DNA of 64,000 nt from Saccharothrix australiensis. GTDB lineage: Bacteria; Actinomycetota; Actinomycetes; Mycobacteriales; Pseudonocardiaceae. A program made the translations under genes and the position numbers. The notes below the pieces were generated by a model. That model was not told the DNA's origin. It saw only the letters and a list, made by a program, of their open reading frames with translations, and searched no databases. Within the stretch, counting starts at the first letter, position 1. Every line of letters begins with the position of its first letter. The stretch is taken from contig NZ_RBXO01000001.1 in the NCBI RefSeq assembly GCF_003634935.1, forward strand, positions 6,473,501 through 6,537,500. The letters are read 5' to 3'. Positions 33,106-41,922 of the stretch are shown here, piece by piece.

Positions 33106-33720
33106 TCACCGACCGGCGAACGCGAAGAACCGGCGGGCCGCCAACGCACCGCACCCCGCCCCGATCACCGCGGCGGCCACGTGCCCGACCGCGTCGAACT
33201 CGGGCACCGCGCCGAACCACTCGGCGACCAGCAGCGGGTAGCCGACCAGCACCGCCAGCCACGGCCCGCGCAGCACCACCGGCACCAGCACCGTCACCGC
33301 GCCGCCCGCCGCGAACGCGACGTGCCCGACGCCCACGTCGACGACCTCGGACAGGTCCACCGGGTACGCGCCCAGCGCGATGACCGCGGTCGCCGCCATC
33401 GTCGCGCCCACGTGCCCGGCCAGCGCGACACCGACCGCGCGCCACGGTCCGACCACCCGCTCGAACGCGCCCAGGCACACCGCCAGGCCGAGCAGCGCGA
33501 CGGCGGTGAACACCACGCCGTCACCGGGGTCCAGCACGAACGCGCTGCCGACCAGGGCGTTCACCGGGTGGTGGGCGAGGTTGCCGGTGTTGGTGCTCAG
33601 CGACTCGACGATCTGCGCCGACATCCCGTCGGCGAACACGAACCGCATGAGCAGGGCGAGCCCCGCCACGGCGAGCAGGTAGCCCGCCGTGACGGGGTTG
33701 CGCCGGAAGCGGTCACGCAC
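33106..33720 (-). CDS. Rhomboid-like multi-pass membrane protein
   Basis: 204 residues with six hydrophobic segments and a short basic N-terminus. The layout (loop with TGNLAHHPVNALVGSAFVLD after the first helix, HVGATMAATAVIALG, VGVGHVAFAAGGAVTVLVPV, DAVGHVAAAVIGAGCGALAA) follows the actinobacterial rhomboid-like proteins. I see no GxSG catalytic serine, so protease activity is doubtful. GTG at 33720. It ends 25 bp past the start side of nothing coding; gnd follows upstream in the same direction with a 24-bp gap, so it may be read through from gnd. Confidence 0.75.
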   Translation of the reverse strand: MRDRFRRNPVTAGYLLAVAGLALLMRFVFADGMSAQIVESLSTNTGNLAHHPVNALVGSAFVLDPGDGVVFTAVALLGLAVCLGAFERVVGPWRAVGVALAGHVGATMAATAVIALGAYPVDLSEVVDVGVGHVAFAAGGAVTVLVPVVLRGPWLAVLVGYPLLVAEWFGAVPEFDAVGHVAAAVIGAGCGALAARRFFAFAGR

Positions 33721-33744
33721 CCGGCCATGATCGGGCCGGTCGGG

Positions 33745-35184
33745 TCAGGCGTCCACTTGGGACCGGTCACCTGACCAGAGAGTGTGAAAACTGCCGGTCC
33801 GGTCGGTGCGCCGGTAGGTGTGCGCGCCGAAGAAGTCGCGCAGCCCCTGCACCAGCGACGCGGGCAGCCGCTCGGAGCGCAGCCCGTCGTAGTACGCCAG
33901 CGCGGACACGAACCCCGGCGCGGGCACACCCGCCGCCACGGCCTTGGCCACCACCCGCCGCCACGCCGCCTCGGCGTTCCGCACGGCGTCCCGGAAGTAG
34001 TCGTCGACCAGCAGCGACGCCAGTTCGGGCCGCTTGTCGTACGCCTCGCGGATGCGGTCCAGGAACCGGGCCCGGATGATGCAGCCGCCGCGCCAGATGG
34101 TCGCCATCGCGCCCAGGTCGAGGTCCCAGCCGTACTCGGCGCTCGCCGCGCGCATCTGGTCGAAGCCCTGCGCGTACGCGACGACCTTCGACGCGTACAG
34201 CGCCTGCCGCACGTCCTCCACCAGCGACTCGTCCGGCCGTGCCACCACCTCCGACGCCCCGAACGCCTCCCGCACGGCCGCGCGCTGCTCGACCCGGCCG
34301 GACAGCGACCGCGCGAACACCGCCTCCGCGATGCCGGTGACGGGCACGCCCAGCTCCAGCGCCTCCTGCACCGTCCAGCGGCCGGTGCCCTTCTGCTCGG
34401 CCTCGTCCGCGATCACGTCGACCAGCGCCGCGCCGCTCTCGGCGTCGGTGTGGCCGAGCACCTCGGCGGTGATCTCCACCAGGTACGACTCCAGGTCGCC
34501 GCTGTTCCAGCCCCGGAACACCTCGGCGACCTCCGCGGGCGTCCGGCCGCCGACGCGGCGCAGCAGGTCGTACGCCTCCGCGATGAGCTGCATGTCGGCG
34601 TACTCGATGCCGTTGTGCACCATCTTGACGAAGTGCCCCGCGCCGTCCGGGCCGACGTGCACGCAGCACGGGACGTCGTCGACCTTCGCCGCGATGGCCT
34701 CCAGGACGGGGCCGACGTGCCGGTAGGACTCGGCGGAGCCGCCGGGCATGATCGACGGGCCGTTGAGCGCGCCCTCCTCGCCGCCGGAGATGCCCGCGCC
34801 GACGAAGTGCAGCCCGGCCTCGCGCAGGGCGGCCTCGCGGCGGCGGGTGTCGGCGTAGTGGGCGTTGCCGCCGTCGATCACCATGTCGCCGGGCTCCAGC
34901 AGCGGGACCAGCTCGTCGATGACGGCGTCGGTCGGCGCGCCCGCCTTGACCATGACGATGATCTGGCGCGGGGTCTGGAGGCTCGCGACCAGCTCTTCGA
35001 GCGTGTCGGCCGGCGCGAAGTCGCCCTCGTGGCCGTGTGCCTCGATCAGGGCCCGCGTGCGGGCGGGTGTGCGGTTGTGGACGGCGACGCGGAAGCCGTG
35101 CCGGGCGAGGTTGCGCGCCAGGTTGCTGCCCATGACGGCGAGCCCGGTGACGGCGATCCGCGCGGGTGCCTCGGAGGTGGTCAT
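33745..35184 (-). CDS. gnd: 6-phosphogluconate dehydrogenase (decarboxylating)
   Basis: Oxidative pentose-phosphate enzyme producing ribulose-5-phosphate, CO2 and NADPH. At 479 residues it is the long, GndA-type enzyme. Rossmann motif is VTGLAVMGSNLARNLA; the substrate-binding signature ISGGEEGALNGPSIMPGG and the catalytic region VKMVHNGIEYADMQLIAEAY, with Lys and Asn, are intact, as is the C-terminal YYDGLRSERLPASLVQGLRD tail. ATG at 35184. Followed at 24 bp by the rhomboid-like gene; an intergenic repeat array lies upstream. Confidence 0.96.
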   Translation of the reverse strand: MTTSEAPARIAVTGLAVMGSNLARNLARHGFRVAVHNRTPARTRALIEAHGHEGDFAPADTLEELVASLQTPRQIIVMVKAGAPTDAVIDELVPLLEPGDMVIDGGNAHYADTRRREAALREAGLHFVGAGISGGEEGALNGPSIMPGGSAESYRHVGPVLEAIAAKVDDVPCCVHVGPDGAGHFVKMVHNGIEYADMQLIAEAYDLLRRVGGRTPAEVAEVFRGWNSGDLESYLVEITAEVLGHTDAESGAALVDVIADEAEQKGTGRWTVQEALELGVPVTGIAEAVFARSLSGRVEQRAAVREAFGASEVVARPDESLVEDVRQALYASKVVAYAQGFDQMRAASAEYGWDLDLGAMATIWRGGCIIRARFLDRIREAYDKRPELASLLVDDYFRDAVRNAEAAWRRVVAKAVAAGVPAPGFVSALAYYDGLRSERLPASLVQGLRDFFGAHTYRRTDRTGSFHTLWSGDRSQVDA

Positions 35185-35325
35185 CCACCCAGCGTGCCCC
35201 AGTTCCACGGCCGCGCGCAGTGTGCGCCACCCCTCATCCAGGGCGTGCCCGCGGTGGCCGGCGGGACGCCGCCCGGACCGCGCGCACCGTCGCCGGGCAG
35301 GGCCGCACCCGGCCGGGCCGCCGCC

Positions 35326-35412
35326 ACACCGGCCCCACCGACCGCGCCCCACCGGCCACACCGACCGCGCCACACCGACCGCGCCCCACCGATCGCGCCG
35401 GGCCGGCCACCG
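35326..35412. repeat. 14-15-bp tandem repeat upstream of gnd
   Basis: Imperfect units of the type CCACACCGACCGCGC and CCCCACCGACCGCGC fill the gap between the LysE-type gene and gnd. No gene is supported in 35185-35446. Confidence 0.75.
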
Positions 35413-35446
35413 ACACCGCCACGCCGGCCCCTGCCGGGGCCGCCGG

Positions 35447-36043
35447 TCAGGCCGCCAGCACCGACGCCGCCATGCCGATCAGCGCCGCGCCGCAGACGCG
35501 CTCGAACACCGGACCCACCCTCGGCCGCGTGAGCAGCCGGGCCAGGCGGCCCGCGGTGGGCACCACGAGCGCCCAGAACAGCGCGAACACCCCCACGGTC
35601 ACCGCCGACAGCAGCGCCGCCTGCGGCAGCGGCGGCGCGTGCGGGTCCATCGCCTGCGGGATCAGGCTCAGGAACGTCAGCATCACCTTGGGGTTGAGCA
35701 GGTCGCAGAGCATCCCGCGCAGGAACACCGACTTCTCCGACGGCGGCGCGGGCGCGACGGCGGTCTTGCGGGCGCGCAACGTCATGACGCCCAGGTACAG
35801 CAGGTAGGCCGCCCCGATCGCCTTCACCGCCCACAGGGCCGCCGGGGCGGCCGCGACCAGGGCCGACAGCCCGAGCGTGGCGAGCACGGCGTGCACCAGC
35901 AGGCCGCTCATCACACCGAGGGCGGTCAGCGCGCCCAGCCGCACGCCGCGCACGGCGTTACCGGTGACCAGGACGAAGTCGGGGCCGGGGACGATGGTGA
36001 TCACCACCAGCGCCAGCAGGAAGGAGGTCCAGGCGATGTGCAC
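35447..36043 (-). CDS. LysE/RhtB-family amino-acid exporter
   Basis: Membrane exporter of 198 residues with six hydrophobic helices. The family signature is near the N-terminus (ITIVPGPDFVLVTGNAVRGV), followed by GLLVHAVLATLGLSALVAAA and the loop LRGMLCDLLNPKVMLTFLSL. Substrate not deducible. It is divergent from an Lrp-type regulator with a 59-bp shared promoter region holding an inverted repeat, the classic arrangement in which the Lrp protein controls the exporter in response to an amino acid. Confidence 0.92.
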   Translation of the reverse strand: MHIAWTSFLLALVVITIVPGPDFVLVTGNAVRGVRLGALTALGVMSGLLVHAVLATLGLSALVAAAPAALWAVKAIGAAYLLYLGVMTLRARKTAVAPAPPSEKSVFLRGMLCDLLNPKVMLTFLSLIPQAMDPHAPPLPQAALLSAVTVGVFALFWALVVPTAGRLARLLTRPRVGPVFERVCGAALIGMAASVLAA

Positions 36044-36071
36044 GGCCGAATGGTCGGTCGGACGTTCGGCC
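36044..36071. promoter_or_regulatory. Candidate Lrp operator between the LysE-type gene and its regulator
   Basis: GGCCGAA (36044-36050) and TTCGGCC (36065-36071) form an inverted repeat across 14 nt, and a further GTTCGG lies at about 36095, just before the regulator start. The exact site bound by Lrp is inferred. Confidence 0.4.
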
Positions 36072-36102
36072 CAACACCAGCGTCCCGATAGGATGTTCGG
36101 TT

Positions 36103-36612
36103 GTGGAGGAAGCAGCCGAACTGGATTCGGTCGACTGGCGGATTCTGGAGGAGTTGCAGAACGACGCCACCCTGCCGAACCGGACCCTGGCCGACCGGGT
36201 GGGGCTCGCCCCGTCGACCTGCCTGCACCGGGTGCGGCGACTGCGTGAGCTGGGGGTGATCACCGGGTTCCACGCCGTGGTCGACCCCCGGCTGACGGGC
36301 CTGCCGCTGGAGGCGGTCGTGTCGGTGAACGTCCGACCGCACACCCGGCCGGTGGTGGCGGCGTTCCGGGCGTTCCTGATGGCCCAGCCCGAGACCAGGT
36401 CGCTGTTCCACGTGAGCGGCCAGGCCGACTTCCTCGTGCACATCGCGGTGGCCGACAGCACGCACCTCCAGTCGTTCCTGATGGACAAGATCGCCTCGCG
36501 GACCGAGGTGCGGAACCTGACCAGCTCGGTCGTCCTGGAACGGGTCGAGACGCGGGCCCTGACCCCGCCCGAAGGGCGCAGGCCCACGCACCGCAGGCGG
36601 CGGGTGCCGTAG
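36103..36612 (+). CDS. Lrp/AsnC-family regulator
   Basis: 169 residues. Residues about 8-60 are the Lrp HTH (DWRILEELQNDATLPNRTLA, VGLAPSTCLHRVRRL), followed by the RAM ligand-binding domain (VVSVNVRPHTRPVV, FHVSGQADFLVHIAVADSTH). The tail is basic (RRPTHRRRRVP). GTG at 36103 starts MEEAAELD; a weak TAGGA lies 10 nt upstream. Divergent from the LysE exporter, its likely target, and 28 bp before a PLP decarboxylase in the same direction, which may be co-transcribed. Confidence 0.92.
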   Translation: MEEAAELDSVDWRILEELQNDATLPNRTLADRVGLAPSTCLHRVRRLRELGVITGFHAVVDPRLTGLPLEAVVSVNVRPHTRPVVAAFRAFLMAQPETRSLFHVSGQADFLVHIAVADSTHLQSFLMDKIASRTEVRNLTSSVVLERVETRALTPPEGRRPTHRRRRVP

Positions 36613-36640
36613 CGCGCCGCGCCCGGTTACCGTGCGGGAC

Positions 36641-38068
36641 ATGCAGCCTGACGAGTTCCGCCGGATCGGCCACGAGGTGATCGACTGGATCGCCGACTAC
36701 CGCGAACGCCTCGCCGACCTGCCCGTGCGGTCCCGCGTCGAGCCCGGCTGGGTGCGGTCGCGGCTCGCGCCGCTGCCCGAGCGCGGCGAGGGGTTCGACG
36801 GCCTGCTCGCCGACCTGGACCGGGTCGTCGTGCCGGGCACCACGCACTGGCAGCACCCCGGCTTCTACGCGTACTTCCCGTCCAACGCCTCGCTGCCGTC
36901 CGTGCTGGGCGACCTCCTGTCGTCGGGCCTCGGCGTGCAGGGGATGCTGTGGTCGACCTCGCCCGCGTGCACGGAGGTCGAGCAGCACCTGCTGGACGAG
37001 CTGGTCGGCGCGATGGGGCTGCCCGAGTCGTTCCGGGGCGGCGGCGTCATCCAGGACACGGCGTCGAGCGCGGCCCTGGTCGCGGTGCTCGCGGCGCTGC
37101 ACCGGAAGTCCGACAAGTGGCGTCAGTCCGGTGTGGACGGTGGCGAGACGGTCTACGTGTCGTCGCAGACGCACTCGTCGGTCGAGCGGGCCGCGCGGAT
37201 GGCCGGCCTTGGCGCGGAGTCGGTGCGCGCCATCGCGGTCTCGCCCGGCGACCAGTCGATGGACGCGGCCGAGCTGGCCGGGCAGGTCCAGTCCGATGTG
37301 GACAACGGCCGGACGCCGGTGCTGGTGTGCGCGACCGTCGGCACGACCGGGACCGGCGCGGTCGACCCGATCCGGGCCGTCGCGGAGGTCTGCGCGCGGC
37401 ACGGGATCTGGCTGCACGTGGACGCGGCGTGGGCCGGCCCGGCGGCGCTGTGCCCGGAGCACCGGCACCTGTTCGACGGGCTGGAGCTGGCGGACTCGTT
37501 CTGCGCCAACGCCCACAAGTGGATGCTGACGGCGTTCGACCTGTCCCTGTTCTGGACCGCGCACCCGGACGTGCTGGTGGACGCGCTGACGATCCTGCCC
37601 GAGTACCTGCGCAACAGCGCGACCGAGTCCGGGGCGGTCGTGGACTACCGGGACTGGCAGATCCCGCTGGGCCGCCGGTTCCGGGCGCTGAAGCTGTGGT
37701 CGGTGCTGCGCTGGTACGGCCTGGAGGGCATCCGGGCGCACCTGCGGGGGCACGTGGAGCTGGCCGGGCTGCTGGAGTCGTGGGTGGCGGCGGACGAGCG
37801 GTGGGACCTCGTCGCGCCGCGCTCGCTGTCCCTGGTGACCATCGCGCACCGGGACGGCGACGCCGCCACCCGGCGTGCGCTGGACGCCGTCAACGCCGAG
37901 GGGACCGCGTTCCTGACGCACACGGTCGTCAACGGCCGCCTGGCGATCCGGGTCGCCATCGGGGCGGAGGCGACGCGGGAGCACCACGTGCGCGCGATGT
38001 GGGACGCGCTGCGGGCGGCGGGCGAGCGGGACGGCGAAGCGACCCGGCCGGGCGGCGCGGCGGTCTGA
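36641..38068 (+). CDS. PLP-dependent group II amino-acid decarboxylase (aromatic-L-amino-acid type)
   Basis: 475 residues. The DDC fold is complete: N-terminal DEFRRIGHEVIDWIADYRER, substrate loop THWQHPGFYAYFPSNASLPS, PLP-binding VDAAWAGPA (Asp261) and Schiff-base Lys293 in NAHKWML, followed by the flexible-loop and C-terminal domain. Closest in pattern to tryptophan/phenylalanine/tyrosine decarboxylases; specificity is inferred. ATG at 36641; GTG at 36632 is possible. Downstream of an Lrp regulator, suggesting amino-acid-responsive expression. At the 3' end AGCGGGACGGCGCGGCGGTC-type direct repeats run from the last codons into the gap (38030-38110). Confidence 0.92.
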   Translation: MQPDEFRRIGHEVIDWIADYRERLADLPVRSRVEPGWVRSRLAPLPERGEGFDGLLADLDRVVVPGTTHWQHPGFYAYFPSNASLPSVLGDLLSSGLGVQGMLWSTSPACTEVEQHLLDELVGAMGLPESFRGGGVIQDTASSAALVAVLAALHRKSDKWRQSGVDGGETVYVSSQTHSSVERAARMAGLGAESVRAIAVSPGDQSMDAAELAGQVQSDVDNGRTPVLVCATVGTTGTGAVDPIRAVAEVCARHGIWLHVDAAWAGPAALCPEHRHLFDGLELADSFCANAHKWMLTAFDLSLFWTAHPDVLVDALTILPEYLRNSATESGAVVDYRDWQIPLGRRFRALKLWSVLRWYGLEGIRAHLRGHVELAGLLESWVAADERWDLVAPRSLSLVTIAHRDGDAATRRALDAVNAEGTAFLTHTVVNGRLAIRVAIGAEATREHHVRAMWDALRAAGERDGEATRPGGAAV

Positions 38069-38116
38069 GCGGGACGGCGCGGCGGTCCAAGCGGGACGGT
38101 CGGGCGGCGCGGCGGC

Positions 38117-38677
38117 CTAGCGGGTCAGCAGGGCCGGGAGGTCGAGCACGACCGGGAAGGGGCTGGGCAACTCGACCTTCCCGGTACCGCCCGCCACGTG
38201 CTCGTAGTCCCCGTCCACCAGGGTGAACGCGGTCAGCGTGACCGGGTCGTCCAGGTCGAGCAGCCAGTAGTGCGGGATGCCCGCGTCGGCGTACTCGAAG
38301 AGCTTGGTGACGCGATCCGTCCGACCGGTCCCCGGCGACACGATCTCGACCGCCACCAGGATGTCCTCCGCGTCGTACCGCGTCGGGTACTCCCGCGCGC
38401 GTCCGGTCGGCACGACCACCATGTCCGGTGCACGCACCGTGATCGGCGGCACCGGGTCGACCAGGACCTCGACGCCGGGCACCGCGACCACGTCGACCGG
38501 CAGCCGGTCATCGAGCAGGGTGCCCAGGCGCATCATCGCGACCTGGTGCTTCGGCGTCGGTTTGGGCGCCGCCACCAGCACGCCCTCGACCAGTTCCACG
38601 TGGTGCGACTCGATCTCGGGGAGCGCGTCCCACTCCTCCAGCGCAAGCAGGTGGTCGGGCCAGGACAGACCGCCCAC
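38117..38677 (-). CDS. Uma2-family (DUF820) restriction-endonuclease-fold protein
   Basis: 186 residues. The PD-(D/E)XK-like core is visible: VELVEGVLVAAPKPTPKHQ, VRAPDMVVVPTG, then DILVAVEIVSPGTGRTDRVT with the Asp...Glu-x-Val/Ser-x-Lys-type arrangement and GIPHYWLLDLDDP. Uma2 proteins are expanded in cyanobacteria and actinomycetes; their biological role is not established. GTG at 38677 with GGGAAGG upstream. Convergent with the decarboxylase. A shortened relative lies at 58554. Confidence 0.9.
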   Translation of the reverse strand: MGGLSWPDHLLALEEWDALPEIESHHVELVEGVLVAAPKPTPKHQVAMMRLGTLLDDRLPVDVVAVPGVEVLVDPVPPITVRAPDMVVVPTGRAREYPTRYDAEDILVAVEIVSPGTGRTDRVTKLFEYADAGIPHYWLLDLDDPVTLTAFTLVDGDYEHVAGGTGKVELPSPFPVVLDLPALLTR

Positions 38678-38727
38678 CGTCCCGCCTTCCCTCGACGCGC
38701 CGCCGACGACCGCACAGCGTAGCCGGG

Positions 38728-39654
38728 TCACGACACGACGCGGAGCAGGCCCTCCTGCACCACGGTCGCCACCAGGCGGCCGTCCTGCGCGTAGAACCGG
38801 CCCGTCGCCAGGCCGCGCGCCCCCGACGCCGACGGCGACTCGCAGTCGTACAGGAACCACTCGTCGGCCCGGAACCGCCGGTGGAACCACATCGCGTGGT
38901 CCAGGCTCGCGCCCAGCACCTTGTCCGTGCCCCAGTACACGCCGTGCCGCACGAGCACCGAGTCGAGCAGCGTCATGTCCGACGCGTACGCCAGCACGCA
39001 CACGTGCAGCATGTCGTCGTCGGGCAGCTTGCCGTCCGCCCGCATCCACACCTGGCTGCGCGCCTCGCCCGGACCGTCCTCCCGCGCCCGCCACGGCGGC
39101 CGGGTCACGTACCGGATGTCGATCGGCCGCGGCAGCCGCGCCATCCCGACCTTCTCCAGGTACCCGGTGGCCGCCTCGGCGTAGGTCGGCAGCGAGTCCG
39201 GCGCGGGCACCGACGGCATGGGCTCGAAGTGCTCCATGCCCGGCTCGTCCAGCTGGAACGACGCGGACAGCGTGAAGATGGCCTTGCCGTGCTGCACGGC
39301 CACCACGCGCCGGGTCGTGAACGACCGCCCGTCCCGGACGCGGTCCACCTCGTACACGATCGGCACGGTCGGGTCGCCGCCCCGGATGAAGTACGAGTGC
39401 AGCGAGTGGACGCGCCGCTCCGGCGGGACGGTCCGGCCTGCGGCCACCAGGGCCTGCCCCGCGACCTGCCCGCCGAACACCCGCACGGGCGACTCGGCGG
39501 GCGACACCCCGCGGAAGATGTTCTCCTCGATGCGTTCGAGGTCCAGCAGCGCGACGAGGCGGTCGAGCACCGGCTGCCCGTGCGGCACGCCGTCGGTGTC
39601 CAGCGGCAGGTCGGCGTAGCCGGCGGCGGCTGCGGCGCGGGCGGCCTCGGTCAC
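38728..39654 (-). CDS. tesB: Acyl-CoA thioesterase II
   Basis: Double hot-dog thioesterase hydrolysing acyl-CoA to free acid and CoA, 308 residues. Both halves are present: ENIFRGVSPAESPVRVFGGQ...VAGQALVAAGRTV and HSLHSYFIRGGDPTVPIVYE; second half has LAYASDMTLLDSVL (catalytic Asp), LGASLDHAMWFHRRFRADEW and GLATGRFYAQDGRLVATVVQ. GTG at 39654 lies 10 bp after pyk stop side, in the same direction, so pyk-tesB form an operon, an order also known from mycobacteria near trp-lgt. Confidence 0.95.
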   Translation of the reverse strand: MTEAARAAAAAGYADLPLDTDGVPHGQPVLDRLVALLDLERIEENIFRGVSPAESPVRVFGGQVAGQALVAAGRTVPPERRVHSLHSYFIRGGDPTVPIVYEVDRVRDGRSFTTRRVVAVQHGKAIFTLSASFQLDEPGMEHFEPMPSVPAPDSLPTYAEAATGYLEKVGMARLPRPIDIRYVTRPPWRAREDGPGEARSQVWMRADGKLPDDDMLHVCVLAYASDMTLLDSVLVRHGVYWGTDKVLGASLDHAMWFHRRFRADEWFLYDCESPSASGARGLATGRFYAQDGRLVATVVQEGLLRVVS

Positions 39655-39663
39655 TTCTGTCCC

Positions 39664-41088
39664 CTATGCGTGGTCGTCCTCACCGAGCCGGTGGACCCGG
39701 ATGAGGTTGGTGGAGCCGATGGTGCCGGGCGGGGAGCCCGCCACGACGACGACCAGGTCGCCCGGCTGGTACCGGCCGATGTGCAGCATCGACGAGTCCA
39801 CCTGGCGGACCATCTCGTCCGTCGAGTCCACCTTAGGCACCAGGAACGTCTCGGTGCCCCACGTGAGAGCAAGCTGACTGCGGACGCTCTGCTCCGGCGT
39901 GAACGCCAGCAGCGGCAGGTGCGTGTGCAGCCGGGCCAGCCGGCGCACCGTGTCGCCGGACTGGGTGAACGCGACCAGCGCCTTGGCGTTCAGCCGCTCG
40001 CCGATGTCGCGCGCCGCGTAGGAGATGACGCCGCGCTTGGTGCGCGGGACGTGCGTGAGCGGCGGGACCTGCGTGGACTCGGTCTCCACCGCCTCGATGA
40101 TCCGGCCCATCGTCTTGACCGACTCGATGGCGTACCGGCCGACGGACGTCTCGCCGGACAGCATCAGCGCGTCCGCGCCGTCCAGCACGGCGTTGGCGAC
40201 GTCGGAGGTCTCGGCGCGGGTCGGCCGCGAGTTGGTGATCATGGAGTCGAGCATCTGGGTGGCCACGATCACCGGCTTGGCGTTCTCGCGGGCGATCTGG
40301 ATCGCGCGCTTCTGCACCAGCGGCACGTGCTCCAGCGGCAGCTCGACGCCCAGGTCGCCGCGGGCGACCATGACGCCGTCGAACGCGAGCACGATCGCTT
40401 CCAGGTTGTCGACCGCCTCGGGCTTCTCGATCTTGGCGACGACCGGGCGGCGGCCGTGGCCGACGCGGTCCATCACCTGGTGCACGAGGTCGATGTCGGC
40501 GGGCGAGCGCACGAAGGACAGGGCGATGAAGTCGACGCCCAGGTTGAGCGCGAACTCCAGGTCCTCGATGTCCTTCTCGGACAGCGCGGGCACGGACACG
40601 TCCATGCCGGGCAGCGAGAGGCCCTTGTTGTTGCTGACCGGGCCGCCCTCGGTGACCTCGCACACCACGTCGGGGCCCTCGATGTCGGTGACGACGAGGC
40701 CGACCTTGCCGTCGTCGACCAGCAGCCGGTCGCCGACCTTGGCGTCCTTGGCGAGTTCCTTGTACGTGGTGGACACCCGGTCGTGCGTGCCCTCGACGTC
40801 CTCGACGGTCACCCGGACGACGTCGCCGGTGCGCCACTCGACGGGGCCGTGGGCGAACCGGCCGAGGCGGATCTTGGGACCCTGGAGGTCCGCGAGGACG
40901 CCCACCGCGCGACCGGTGCGGTCCGACGCCGCGCGCACGAGGTTGTAGACCTGCTTGTGGTCGGCATGGCTGCCGTGGCTGAAGTTCATCCTGGCCACGT
41001 CCATGCCGGCCGCCACCAGCTCGTTGACCTTCTCCTCGGTCGCGGTGGCGGGGCCCAGCGTACAGACGATCTTCGCGCGTCGACTCAC
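39664..41088 (-). CDS. pyk: Pyruvate kinase
   Basis: Glycolytic enzyme converting PEP and ADP to pyruvate and ATP, 474 residues. Motifs: N-terminal RRAKIVCTLGPATATEEKV, DLQGPKIRLGRF, the active-site VVAKIEKPEAVDNL with catalytic Lys, VMVARGDLGVELPLE, and the C-terminal allosteric domain ending PGTIGSTNLIRVHRLGED. Full length, no interruption. GTG at 41088. It is followed by tesB after 9 bp and is divergent from the VanZ-like gene. Confidence 0.97.
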   Translation of the reverse strand: MSRRAKIVCTLGPATATEEKVNELVAAGMDVARMNFSHGSHADHKQVYNLVRAASDRTGRAVGVLADLQGPKIRLGRFAHGPVEWRTGDVVRVTVEDVEGTHDRVSTTYKELAKDAKVGDRLLVDDGKVGLVVTDIEGPDVVCEVTEGGPVSNNKGLSLPGMDVSVPALSEKDIEDLEFALNLGVDFIALSFVRSPADIDLVHQVMDRVGHGRRPVVAKIEKPEAVDNLEAIVLAFDGVMVARGDLGVELPLEHVPLVQKRAIQIARENAKPVIVATQMLDSMITNSRPTRAETSDVANAVLDGADALMLSGETSVGRYAIESVKTMGRIIEAVETESTQVPPLTHVPRTKRGVISYAARDIGERLNAKALVAFTQSGDTVRRLARLHTHLPLLAFTPEQSVRSQLALTWGTETFLVPKVDSTDEMVRQVDSSMLHIGRYQPGDLVVVVAGSPPGTIGSTNLIRVHRLGEDDHA

Positions 41089-41170
41089 GTTGGGTCAGCC
41101 TAGTCCCCTTCACTGGACCGATCAGGTTGTACCGGGAAGTAATCTGTCCGAACCAGGGAGAATCCGTCTT

Positions 41171-41512
41171 GTGAGTCGCAGAATCCTTCCATTCGTGACC
41201 GCGGTGTCGCTCAGCGTCATCGTGCTGTTCATGCCGCAGTCAGGTGTGCCGGACTCGCCGCCGGGCACCGACAAGGTGGTGCACCTCGTGCTGTTCGCGC
41301 TGCTGGCGGCGACCGGCCGCTACGCGCGCCTGCCGCACCGGCCGCTGCTCGCGGGCCTGGTGGCGTACGCGGTCGGGTCCGAGGTGGTGCAGGGGCTCGT
41401 CGTGGCCCTCGGGCGCGGCGGTGACGTGGTGGACGGCCTGGTCGACGTGGCGGGGATAGCCCTGGGCTGGCTGGTGGCGCGACTCGCGCTCGACCGGCGA
41501 CCGGTCTCCTGA
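41171..41512 (+). CDS. VanZ-like membrane protein
   Basis: 113 residues with three to four hydrophobic helices and the VanZ-family pattern: DKVVHLVLFALLAATG after the first helix, then YAVGSEVVQGLVVALGRGGD and VVDGLVDVAGIALGWLVARL (conserved SE..Q, RxGDxxD). Name comes from the teicoplanin-resistance accessory protein, but most chromosomal relatives have no known role. GTG at 41171 with AGGGAG 10 nt upstream. Divergent from pyk; faces the DUF2461 gene across a repeat-rich gap. Confidence 0.85.
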   Translation: MSRRILPFVTAVSLSVIVLFMPQSGVPDSPPGTDKVVHLVLFALLAATGRYARLPHRPLLAGLVAYAVGSEVVQGLVVALGRGGDVVDGLVDVAGIALGWLVARLALDRRPVS

Positions 41513-41518
41513 CGGGCC

Positions 41519-41575
41519 GGCCCCACCCGCACCGGCCCCATCCGCACCGGACCCCGCCCGCACCGGCCCGCCCCA
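41519..41575. repeat. 15-bp tandem repeat after the VanZ-like gene
   Basis: About four imperfect copies of CCCCACCCGCACCGG start 6 bp after the stop codon. Confidence 0.8.
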
Positions 41576-41640
41576 CCACTCCGTCCCCGCCCACCCCTCC
41601 ACCGCACCGCTCGCACCACGTCGCCGGAACACCGAACCGC

Positions 41641-41665
41641 TCTGATGTCAGTCACTGACATCAGA
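41641..41665. repeat. Dispersed palindrome, copy C
   Basis: 12-bp perfect arms around one C with the shared core GATGTCAGTNACTGACATC. Followed by six A residues and, 8 nt after the core, CGACATC as in copies A and B. It lies in the gap between two convergent genes. Confidence 0.85.
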
Positions 41666-41689
41666 AAAAACGACATCACCCCGCGATCC

Positions 41690-41860
41690 ACCGCAGGACC
41701 CCCCACCGCCGCCCACCACCACGGCCCACCACGGCACCGGCCGGAGGCCCGACCACTACGGCCCACCGTCGCACCGGCCCGAGACCCGACCGCTGCGGCC
41801 CGACCGCCGCGGCACGACCACCGCGGCACGACCACCGCGGCCCACCGCATGGGCCGGCCC
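41690..41860. repeat. Degenerate GC-rich tandem repeats in the convergent gap
   Basis: Units of the type CGACCACCGCGGCA, CACCGGCCCGAGACCCGACC and CCCACCACGGC recur through this stretch. No gene is supported between 41513 and 41922. Confidence 0.7.
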
Positions 41861-41922
41861 CCGCGACCCGCCGCACCAGCCGGACCCATGACCGGCGCGG
41901 CGGGTCGCGCGGGCCCGGCGGC

